A stretch of DNA of 47,726 nucleotides from Clostridia bacterium (GTDB lineage Bacteria > Bacillota > Clostridia > Oscillospirales > CAG-272). Under the pieces are notes generated by a model. That model made no database searches. It saw only the letters and a list, made by a program, of their open reading frames with translations, and was not told the origin of the DNA. Positions 34,543-41,340 of this stretch are shown in pieces (the stretch's first letter is position 1; every line of letters starts with the position of its first letter). Where the stretch lies: the NCBI GenBank assembly GCA_017456895.1, contig JAFTIN010000062.1, positions 1-47,726 of the forward strand, given 5' to 3'. A program made the position numbers and the translations under genes.

Positions 34543-35270
34543 ATCTTATTTATTAGCTTAAAGAGCTCGCGCCTCACCTCTTCGGGTGAGTCGGGATCTG
34601 CATCAAGCTCTAAAAAGTTATCGGGTTCATTTATATCGGTCAGATAATGAGAGTCGGAGCTTATGATTATTAGCTTGTCCGATAGATCGTATTTTTCCTT
34701 AAATTCGGGAATCTTGTCCTTTGAGTGTATCTCTACACAGCAAAAGTCGGGTGACTCGGGCAGAGTACCGAGAATTGCAATTACTCCGTTGGCGTCCCTG
34801 TCTATGTGGGCAGGGTAACATACGCCGCCAAACTCACATACAAGTTTTGGGGCTTCGTCATAGGAGATGGTAGTCGCGTTGGACAGCAGATACTCATCAT
34901 GTCCGATCACCTCGTCCTCAGAGTTGATGATAAGTTGATCACCGAATATATCTGTTCTGTTTTTGATTAAAACGCGTCTTTTTTGCAAATACTCATCAAA
35001 TTTCAGGGCAGAGTCAAGCTCTTCAAATAAACATACGAGGTGAATATCCTCGGACGTTGTCAGCTCGAGCCCCGCAACGGGGATGATTCCGTACCTTTTT
35101 GCCGCCTCGAAAAACGCAGGACAGTTCTTTGCTGTGTTGTGGTCCGTGAGCGCAACGATCTTTATTCCGGACAGATAAGCCATTCCGGCGATATTGTTCG
35201 GCGTGTTATCGTTGTCAGCACAAGGAGACAGACACGAGTGATTATGCAGATCGTAGGTAAATCTCATCAT
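34539..35270 (-). CDS. PHP-domain phosphoesterase
   Basis: A 243-residue protein with the four PHP metal-binding motifs: DLHNHSCLSPC near residue 8, LTDHNTAKNC near 40, GLELTTSEDIHL near 68, and YPAHIDRDANG and SSDSHYLTD in the last third. PHP enzymes hydrolyse phosphoesters with two or three bound metals. Single-domain relatives act on nucleotides or signalling molecules; the substrate here is unknown. It overlaps its neighbours by 4 bp on both sides, so it is expressed with the hydrogenase genes. Confidence 0.87.
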   Translation of the reverse strand: MMRFTYDLHNHSCLSPCADNDNTPNNIAGMAYLSGIKIVALTDHNTAKNCPAFFEAAKRYGIIPVAGLELTTSEDIHLVCLFEELDSALKFDEYLQKRRVLIKNRTDIFGDQLIINSEDEVIGHDEYLLSNATTISYDEAPKLVCEFGGVCYPAHIDRDANGVIAILGTLPESPDFCCVEIHSKDKIPEFKEKYDLSDKLIIISSDSHYLTDINEPDNFLELDADPDSPEEVRRELFKLINKI

Positions 35271-35596
35271 AACCCCGACTTGAAAAGCGCCTTTGCAATC
35301 TCGTACGCGCTTTTAGGGGAGGAGAGAATATTTACCCCTTTAGACTCTGCAGTCTCGGTTACGCCCTCATCGGGAGTAACACCTTCTGCAAGAATTATGC
35401 AGGAGACGTCGGCAAGAGTAGCTACTGCTACAATGTTCGAGTTAGACATTATCGTTATCCACGCGTTGTTTTCACATGCGCGGCCCATTACCCAGCTTAA
35501 GAGATCTCCGATATACGCACCCTCAACCTCCCTTTCGGGAGAAGGCAGAGTAACTATGTTAAGGTCAGCGACTTTGATAAGCTCTTGTACGTTCAT
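35267..35596 (-). CDS. DRTGG-domain protein (second copy)
   Basis: A 109-residue protein with the DRTGG-domain pattern: EGAYIGDLLSWVMGRA, WITIMSNSNIVAVATLAD and CIILAEGVTPDEGV, then a final helix. DRTGG domains are small regulatory modules of unknown ligand found beside CBS domains and in phosphotransacetylases. It lies one base after the hydrogenase-like gene and overlaps the PHP gene by 4 bp. A diverged paralogue lies at 37311-37664. Confidence 0.78.
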   Translation of the reverse strand: MNVQELIKVADLNIVTLPSPEREVEGAYIGDLLSWVMGRACENNAWITIMSNSNIVAVATLADVSCIILAEGVTPDEGVTETAESKGVNILSSPKSAYEIAKALFKSGL

Positions 35597-35597
35597 A

Positions 35598-36869
35598 TCA
35601 CGCGTCCCGTCCTTCCTTGATCTCTCTGAGCGCCTTTATCGGACAGCCGTCAACCTCTGCCAATCCCTTGATAACGTCCTCTGCAAAGGCTCTGCACGTC
35701 GGCGAGCCGCAGGAGCCGCAATCTATACCGGGAAGGGTATCCTTGAAGCTGTGTATATCGGCAAGCATCCTCATAGACTTTGCTATACTGTCGCTAAGTC
35801 TTGATATGGGCATATATTCGGGCAGATCGTCGAAGAGGTAGTGCTCGGGGATATATTCGCTATCCTCCTTGCTGACCTGATTCTTGGATACCGGAAGGTA
35901 TCTTCTCAGGGTCTGCAGCCTTGCTCTTGCTATGAAGGGGTTCTGTATAGTAAGAACTCCTCCGACGCAACCGCCCGCGCACGCATTAAGCTCAATAAAC
36001 TCTACGGGTGGTATATTACCGTTCTCGAGCTGATCAAGCACGCGTATCACGTTATCTATACCGTCTGCGGCAAGATAGTCGTCGTTGAAGATCGCCGTCG
36101 CCTCACCGCCGCTTCTCGCCCAGCCTATACCAATACGGCCGGACTCGGAGAGCTGGGGTACGTCGTCGCTCTTCTTCATTTTACCGATTAAAAGGAAATA
36201 TATATCGTTTATTGAAACTACCTCGTCAACACAGCTCTTGTAGGAAGCAAAGCCGTTTTTAACGTAGCTTGCCTTTGCAGGGCAGGGGGAGATAAAGCAT
36301 ACGCCGATTTCCTCGGGCTTAAGCTCCGGGTGATCCGCGAGGGCCTTATCCTTAGCCAGCTTGGCCGCAACCTCCATAGGAGGCAGCATATGTATAATGT
36401 GCTCCGAGAGCGAGGGGAATCTCAGGCTTATAAGTCTTGAGATAACCGGACACGCCGAGCTTATAGCGGGCTTCTTGACTACGTCAAGCTTAAGGTAGGT
36501 TCTTGTGTACGCGGTGACAAGCTCAGCCGCCTTTGATACCTCAAAGACGTCGTCAAAGCCTATCTTCAAGAGTCCGTCGAGTACGTAGTCGATCTCCTCA
36601 AGGTTATCGAACTGACCGTACAGCGAGGGGGCGGGAAGAGCTATCTTCCACTTGAATCTCTCCATGTCGGAGAGCTTACCGCATACTGCTTTTTTTGCTT
36701 TGTGAGGACAAACTCTGATACATTCGCCGCAGTCTATGCATCTCTTTGGATTGATCACAGCGCGGCCGCCCTTAATACGTATTGCTTCGGTTGGGCAATG
36801 CTTAAGGCAAGTAGTGCATCCGGTACACTTACTCTCATCCAAAAGAACCGAGTGTTCGTAAGTATACAT
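35598..36869 (-). CDS. Hydrogenase-like Fe-S protein with altered H-cluster site (putative sensor)
   Basis: A 423-residue protein. Two N-terminal [4Fe-4S] motifs (CTGCTTCLKHC and CIDCGECIRVC) precede a [FeFe]-hydrogenase large-subunit domain. The four Cys expected to bind the H-cluster cubane are kept (Cys140, Cys196, Cys297, Cys301). The residues that shape the diiron pocket are not: L1 reads SACPVI, L2 SPCPAK lacks the Met and Glu, and L3 ELNACAGGC has Asn for Met. The C-terminus has a further CGSCGSPTCRAF [4Fe-4S] (FeS/PF04060) domain. It is unlikely to be an efficient hydrogenase and may sense H2 or redox state, like HydS-type proteins. No PAS domain is present. Confidence 0.85.
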   Translation of the reverse strand: MYTYEHSVLLDESKCTGCTTCLKHCPTEAIRIKGGRAVINPKRCIDCGECIRVCPHKAKKAVCGKLSDMERFKWKIALPAPSLYGQFDNLEEIDYVLDGLLKIGFDDVFEVSKAAELVTAYTRTYLKLDVVKKPAISSACPVISRLISLRFPSLSEHIIHMLPPMEVAAKLAKDKALADHPELKPEEIGVCFISPCPAKASYVKNGFASYKSCVDEVVSINDIYFLLIGKMKKSDDVPQLSESGRIGIGWARSGGEATAIFNDDYLAADGIDNVIRVLDQLENGNIPPVEFIELNACAGGCVGGVLTIQNPFIARARLQTLRRYLPVSKNQVSKEDSEYIPEHYLFDDLPEYMPISRLSDSIAKSMRMLADIHSFKDTLPGIDCGSCGSPTCRAFAEDVIKGLAEVDGCPIKALREIKEGRDA

Positions 36870-36882
36870 AAAGTTCCACCTA

Positions 36883-37311
36883 TTAATTTTTATAATTCAC
36901 TCGCATAACTATTTTGGTTCCTACGCCAACGGTAGAGAATATATCGAGCTTGTCGGTATTCTTCTTCATGTTGGGGAGTCCCATACCTGCGCCAAAGCCG
37001 AGAGAACGGATGTTGTCGGATGCGGTGGAGTAGCCCTCCTGCATAGCCTTATCAATATCCGAAATTCCGGGGCCTCTGTCGTCAAGAATGATTTCTATGT
37101 ACTCGTCGTACACGTGGACCTCAGCGACACCGCCGCCTGCGTGGATAACCATATTTATTTCGCCCTCGTACATAGCGATAGAAACTCGTCGGATAGTTTC
37201 GGGGTCAATTCCGATCTGCCTGAGATTCTTCTTTACATGTACAGATGCCTGACCGGCAGAGGTAAAGTCTTCACCGTCGACATCAAAGCGGAATATGAGA
37301 TGCTCCTGCAT
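36883..37311 (-). CDS. RsbW/RsbT-type ATP-binding regulator
   Basis: A 142-residue GHKL ATPase of the anti-sigma/serine-kinase type: YEGEINMVIHAGGG (N box), DDRGPGISDIDKAMQEG (G1) and SLGFGAGMGLPNMKKNTD (G2). Such proteins phosphorylate or bind a partner in partner-switching systems (as SpoIIAB, RsbW and RsbT do). No sigma factor, STAS antagonist or PP2C phosphatase is encoded in the window, so its partner may be one of the DRTGG proteins or the hydrogenase-like protein; that is inference. It overlaps the DRTGG gene by one base. Confidence 0.85.
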   Translation of the reverse strand: MQEHLIFRFDVDGEDFTSAGQASVHVKKNLRQIGIDPETIRRVSIAMYEGEINMVIHAGGGVAEVHVYDEYIEIILDDRGPGISDIDKAMQEGYSTASDNIRSLGFGAGMGLPNMKKNTDKLDIFSTVGVGTKIVMRVNYKN

Positions 37312-37664
37312 TACTGCACCATTTCCTTACTGCTAAGTCCTGCGGAGTAGATTATACCGCAAGACTCATAAAGAGTCTTGTTAGTACTCATTACAACTAT
37401 TCCGCTTTCCTTTGCAAGATTAAGGATTTCGTCAGTCGGAGTCTTGGAGCGCACGAATACCACACATACCATGTCCAGCATAATGGCGGTACGAATGACC
37501 TGTGGGTTCACCAGTCCGGTGAGAAGAACGCACTGATCCTTGACATAGGCGAGTACGTCGCTCATAAGGTCGCAGCCGAATGCTGAGGTAACTTCTGTGT
37601 CAAGGTTTTCTCCGTGGCAGAGGAGCTTTGCATCAAGCAAATGTTGAATATCTTTGATTTTCAT
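37311..37664 (-). CDS. DRTGG-domain protein (first copy)
   Basis: A 117-residue protein. The region FGCDLMSDVLAYVKDQCVLLTG, interrupted by turns, followed by NPQVIRTAIMLDMVCVVFVRS and a KTLYESCGIIYSAGL helix, fits the DRTGG domain and aligns by eye with the 109-residue copy downstream. The ligand is unknown. It overlaps the RsbW/RsbT-like gene by one base and follows the NuoE-like gene by 26 bp. Confidence 0.75.
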   Translation of the reverse strand: MKIKDIQHLLDAKLLCHGENLDTEVTSAFGCDLMSDVLAYVKDQCVLLTGLVNPQVIRTAIMLDMVCVVFVRSKTPTDEILNLAKESGIVVMSTNKTLYESCGIIYSAGLSSKEMVQ

Positions 37665-37690
37665 ATCTTTGTCCTATTCAAAAGAGTGAA

Positions 37691-38185
37691 TTAGGAGTAC
37701 TTTGCGATTATATCGTTTACGTCATCAACACCGAGACGGCCGTAAACTTCTTCGTTTACAGTAAGGACCGGAGCAAGACCGCACGCACCAATGCAACGGC
37801 AAGCAGTAAGAGAGAACTTTCTGTCGGGTGTACATTCGTCGCCGCCGATACCGAGAACCTCCTGGAGCTTGTTGTAGATGTCGCCCGAGCCCTTAACGTA
37901 GCAAGCAGTTCCGAGACAAACGGAAATGTTATAGCTGCCCTTAGGTGAGAGAGAGAACTGCGCGTAGAAGGTTGCAACACCGTATACCTTTTCGAGCGGA
38001 ACGTCCATTCCCTCGGCGATCATTTTCTGCACCTCAATGGGAAGGTACTCGTAGATTCCCTGTGCTTCCTGCATTACGGTCATAAGCTGGCTCTTGTCAT
38101 GCTTATGCTTTGCGATAACCTCCATGAGGCGAGCTTCCTGCTCGGCAGTTCCGCAGAAGGGAAGGCTTGAAAGTTTTTTGATCAT
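37691..38185 (-). CDS. hydC: Hydrogenase NuoE-like [2Fe-2S] subunit (HydC/HndA)
   Basis: A 164-residue thioredoxin-like [2Fe-2S] protein: a helical N-terminal domain (EAQGIYEYLPIEVQKMIAEG, interrupted only by turns), ATFYAQFSLSPKG, and the cluster ligands CLGTAC and CRCIGACG. It matches NuoE and the HydC/HndA subunits that work with NuoF-like proteins. It is the first gene of the operon, with an AGGAGG ribosome site and a clear promoter. Confidence 0.93.
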   Translation of the reverse strand: MIKKLSSLPFCGTAEQEARLMEVIAKHKHDKSQLMTVMQEAQGIYEYLPIEVQKMIAEGMDVPLEKVYGVATFYAQFSLSPKGSYNISVCLGTACYVKGSGDIYNKLQEVLGIGGDECTPDRKFSLTACRCIGACGLAPVLTVNEEVYGRLGVDDVNDIIAKYS

Positions 38186-38215
38186 TCTTATATCCTCCTA
38201 AAAATTATATGCGAA

Positions 38216-38285
38216 CACGTGTACTTACGTGCGTATTAATGTAAAGCATTAAGACGATTATATCATATCAAAAAACAGATTTCAA
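38216..38285 (-). promoter_or_regulatory. Hydrogenase operon promoter with two operator-like palindromes
   Basis: TTGAAA, 17-bp spacer and TATAAT on minus (38257-38285). TTAATG-N5-CATTAA (38236-38252) spans the expected start of transcription, and CACGT-N6-ACGTG (38216-38231) lies just downstream. Neither is an exact match to the Rex site (TTGTTAAN4TTAACAA) as I know it. Confidence 0.65.
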
Positions 38286-38364
38286 CCCTTTTAAATAAAA
38301 AAATGATAAAAAATTAACATTCTTTTTCCTGCTTTGACATATCCTGCCGGATTTATACCCGATT

Positions 38365-39189
38365 TTACATAATTTCCCGTCGAAGATCGGAGAATAATGT
38401 ATTTGCTACCGAGCAACCGACTGTAGGCAGTGCTATTCCATCAATTCTCCTACATAGTCTCAACAGCTTTGTCGTACTTGTGACAAAGACCGCATCAGCG
38501 CTGAAGAGCTCTCTTTCAGAAAAGTATCTAACGTCGTGCCCGATTCCAAGAGTCTTACACACTCTTACGAGGTTTTTCTCGGATATTCCCGGGAGTATAT
38601 TTGAGTCGAGCGGGTGTGTGACAAGGACGTTGTTCTTGATGAAGGATACGTTGGCGGATGAACATTCGCTCACCACACCATCCCTAACGTATATAGTCAC
38701 TTCACCGCCTTCCTTTATAGCGGTACCGGTGGATAATACGGCAGGGAGCAGATTAGTCGTCTTCACGTCACAGTATCCGTGTCTTCTGTCCACCTCGGTC
38801 ACTGCGTCGACAAAGTAGAGTTTATCCGGTATAACAGACTCGGTCACCGTTATAAGCAGATTTGCCTTTTCGCTTCCTCTTTGGTGCTCCCGCCTTTTTC
38901 CATAGCCGGAGAGCTGTATGTATAGGACAAAATCATCTGCTGCGGATTCCTTGAGTACAAGATCAATAGCTTCTCTTATCTCGGTATTGCAAGGGATATT
39001 TCGCAGCCCGATCCTTTCGGCGTTTGTGAGTAATCTATTGAGGTGATCCTCTAATTGATACGGCACACCTTTATGCCCGAGCACCACGTCGTATACCGAG
39101 TCGCCAAAGAATATAGATCGGTCGGAAAGGGGAATTGTGCAGGCGTCGTAAGGGGTAATTATTCCGTTGTAAAATGCGTAATCTTTCAT
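38365..39189 (-). CDS. Class IV aminotransferase (D-amino-acid transaminase-like)
   Basis: A 274-residue PLP enzyme. The start FYNGIITPYDACTIPLSDRSIFFGD, broken by turns, is the family N-terminus. The PLP Lys lies in CDVKTTNLLPAVLS (about residue 150), followed by SECSSANVSFI and the ILPGISEKNLVRV and AVFVTSTTKLL segments. The arrangement fits D-alanine aminotransferase (Dat) better than branched-chain aminotransferase, although 4-amino-4-deoxychorismate lyase is in the same fold. Dat makes D-amino acids for peptidoglycan. It is monocistronic. Confidence 0.85.
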   Translation of the reverse strand: MKDYAFYNGIITPYDACTIPLSDRSIFFGDSVYDVVLGHKGVPYQLEDHLNRLLTNAERIGLRNIPCNTEIREAIDLVLKESAADDFVLYIQLSGYGKRREHQRGSEKANLLITVTESVIPDKLYFVDAVTEVDRRHGYCDVKTTNLLPAVLSTGTAIKEGGEVTIYVRDGVVSECSSANVSFIKNNVLVTHPLDSNILPGISEKNLVRVCKTLGIGHDVRYFSERELFSADAVFVTSTTKLLRLCRRIDGIALPTVGCSVANTLFSDLRREIM

Positions 39190-39270
39190 CTAAAAAACTC
39201 CCTTTTTTTGATATACGTTCAGTCTATGCAAGAGTACGATTTTTGTTAATTTGTTCTTCGCGAAAACGCA

Positions 39271-39320
39271 AAAAAACGGACGAAAGCAAAGAGGTGATAC
39301 CCACTCTTTCTTCATCCGTT
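39271..39320 (-). terminator. Intrinsic terminator of yfcE
   Basis: CGGACGAAAGCAAAGAG pairs with CTCTTTCTTCATCCG (one bulge), followed by seven T on the minus strand. Confidence 0.82.
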
Positions 39321-39366
39321 TGTAAGGCGATATTTGTATTTCTGCCCTTGAATTAATATTGAATTT

Positions 39367-39912
39367 TTAGAATTCTTTCGTTTTAATTAATTCGCCGGCA
39401 ATGTTGTAAAAGCTGAATTTTCTATCCTCGTAAACAACGTATGAGCGAGGACAGTTTTCCTTCGGCAGAGTAATGGAACCGGGATTGATGTATGTGTTGT
39501 TATTACCGAACTCCTCGGCTCTGATAACGTGTGTGTGACCGTGCAGGAGAATATCTCCTTCAGCCATAGGCGGAGGTGTCTTTGTGTTGTAGTTGTGACC
39601 GTGAGTCGCATATATGCTAAGGCCGTCCAGACTAAGTAAGGCATAGTCCGCGAGGATAGGGAACTCGAGCACCATCTGGTCGACCTCTGTGTCACAGTTA
39701 CCCCTCACCGCGAGTATCTTTTCCTTGTATCCGTTGAGCAGGGCGATTACCTCCTTCGGTGCATATCTACCGGGCAGATCGTTCCTCGGCCCATGGTAGA
39801 GTATATCTCCGAGCAACAGTATCTTGTCGCAATTCTCTTTCTCGAAAGCGTCGATTATCACCCTCGCGCTCTCTATATCTCCGTGTATATCCGATGCAAT
39901 AAGTAGTTTCAT
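39367..39912 (-). CDS. yfcE: YfcE/MJ0936-type phosphodiesterase
   Basis: A 181-residue calcineurin-like metallophosphoesterase. The metal motifs are in order: SDIHGD (residues 7-12), GDILYHGPRN, GNCDTEVD, THGHNY and HGHTHVIRAEEF. The IxNPGS motif (YINPGSITLPKE) is typical of the YfcE family, which hydrolyses phosphodiesters and possibly cyclic nucleotides. I chose the ATG at 39912 because a GGAG site precedes it; a longer reading adds a meaningless extension. Confidence 0.9.
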   Translation of the reverse strand: MKLLIASDIHGDIESARVIIDAFEKENCDKILLLGDILYHGPRNDLPGRYAPKEVIALLNGYKEKILAVRGNCDTEVDQMVLEFPILADYALLSLDGLSIYATHGHNYNTKTPPPMAEGDILLHGHTHVIRAEEFGNNNTYINPGSITLPKENCPRSYVVYEDRKFSFYNIAGELIKTKEF

Positions 39913-40026
39913 ATTTACTCCGTATAATATTGTTTTTACATCTACAATTATACCCACCCGCAATACTTTTGTCAAGGACATAAGTTATTAGCTGTTATAT
40001 TAGTTTTTAACTCCTGCTTAATTAGA

Positions 40027-40055
40027 TTGACATATGCAACCTGAAATGCTATAAT
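40027..40055 (+). promoter_or_regulatory. Sigma-A promoter of the uncharacterised membrane-anchored protein
   Basis: Consensus TTGACA, 17-bp spacer and TATAAT, 29 nt before the start codon. Confidence 0.85.
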
Positions 40056-40084
40056 ATTACCAAAAAAGAGAAAGGGGAAAACAG

Positions 40085-41056
40085 ATGGCGAGAAGTATTA
40101 TACGTAAGCCTTCTTTTTGGAAGATAGTCGGTGCGTTTCGCTCAATGTGGAAGCGTTTTCTGCGCCGTATGTTTATCCCTTGGTATGGCAGAAAAGGCGT
40201 TGGCTGGTTTAGAGACCCCAAAAAAGCAAATTACAATTGGTGGTATTACAGAACCTCTATCAGTATTCCTCGACTTCTTGGTTACAAGCCTTCAAGAGGA
40301 GTCTGTGTGCTTGCTCTTACGGTTGCGTGTTTTATGAGTATCTTCGCATGCCCTGTGGATGTAGTCAAGGCGGGAATTCGTGTGCGCCGCACATCAAAGT
40401 CAATTCGATCAAATAGACATGCTTCTGAAGCTTTGAGGAAGAATCGAGCAGCCGTTCATAACAATTCCGGTCAAAGAAGTACAACAGATGTAAATCATGG
40501 TTCTTCTACCGAACGTGTAAAGACTTCTGTAAATCTTAAGCAAAACACCGCTGATGCACGTGCAGAAAGACTTCAGAATAATGTGAAATCGTCACATGCG
40601 CTTAAAGCATCCGAAAAAGAAAAAAATCAATCAAGCTCTGTGAGCTCAAGCAGGGAAAGACTATATGATTATGCCGAGGTGAAGCCGAGTGAAAATCCGG
40701 TAGTGACCGAACCGGACGAGAATATGCCTAAGACTACACCAAAAAATGAAAATGACAGGTATATCAGAAAACGTATAACGGTTAATGAGACGTATCGCGA
40801 CCGTAAGCTATCGGATTATCTTACACAGGGACGCTGCCTGGACGTTGTTTTTGACTCGGAAGATCCAAAGGATAGAGATATTATAATGCTTTGCATTAAC
40901 GGTGAAAAGATATGTGGTGTTCCGGAAGAATATCATACAGCGTACGCAACTTGCCTGAAGCTTAACTATAAGGTTTACGCTATAGTATCGGATGTAGTTT
41001 GTTGTCAAGAGAAGATTTCCTATGAGCTTGAAACCTGGATAAGCTGTGAGAAGTAA
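40085..41056 (+). CDS. Uncharacterised membrane-anchored protein with disordered linker
   Basis: A 323-residue protein of unknown function. Residues 1-70 are basic and rich in Trp/Tyr (FIPWYGRKGVGWFRDPKK). A single hydrophobic segment lies at about 78-97 (VCVLALTVACFMSIFACPV). Residues 100-235 are a low-complexity Ser/Asn/Lys-rich linker that looks disordered. The last 85 residues form a compact domain (RKLSDYLTQGRCLDVVFDSE, interrupted by turns, then INGEKICGVPEEY) that loosely resembles a HIRAN-type fold; this is a weak, by-eye resemblance. It has a consensus promoter and an AAAGGGG ribosome site, so it is probably well expressed. Confidence 0.65.
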   Translation: MARSIIRKPSFWKIVGAFRSMWKRFLRRMFIPWYGRKGVGWFRDPKKANYNWWYYRTSISIPRLLGYKPSRGVCVLALTVACFMSIFACPVDVVKAGIRVRRTSKSIRSNRHASEALRKNRAAVHNNSGQRSTTDVNHGSSTERVKTSVNLKQNTADARAERLQNNVKSSHALKASEKEKNQSSSVSSSRERLYDYAEVKPSENPVVTEPDENMPKTTPKNENDRYIRKRITVNETYRDRKLSDYLTQGRCLDVVFDSEDPKDRDIIMLCINGEKICGVPEEYHTAYATCLKLNYKVYAIVSDVVCCQEKISYELETWISCEK

Positions 41057-41088
41057 AGCACTTTTTTCAATCTATGTATTTTAACCCA

Positions 41089-41192
41089 GGGAGCGCTCTC
41101 ACGCTCTCTTTTCCATTTAACTTCTCATTCTACCACATCATCTTGTGTCACCCCTCTCAGTCGCTTTGCGACAGCTCTCCCGAAGTGAGAGC
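41089..41192. repeat. Terminator-like hairpin and REP-like double hairpin
   Basis: GGGAGCG/CGCTCTC (41089-41108) followed by TTTT may end the preceding gene. About 50 bp later GTCGC-TTT-GCGAC (41160-41172) and GCTCTC-N7-GAGAGC (41174-41192) form adjacent hairpins in a CCCCTCTCAGTCGC context of the kind I recall as recurrent between genes in gut Clostridia. Confidence 0.6.
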
Positions 41193-41280
41193 CTTTACTA
41201 ACTCCCCCGTCTTACGCCTACACCGAAAGCTACCCACTCGCGAGGGAAGCCATAAAAATAAAAACCTATGTACACTTATC

Positions 41281-41309
41281 TTGACAAAATAATATTCTTG
41301 TGTTAATAT
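41281..41309 (+). promoter_or_regulatory. Sigma-A promoter of the topoisomerase-like gene
   Basis: TTGACA, 17-bp spacer and TAATAT on plus. Confidence 0.7.
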
Positions 41310-41340
41310 AAATAGTGGAAAATTATGTAGCGAGGTTAAT

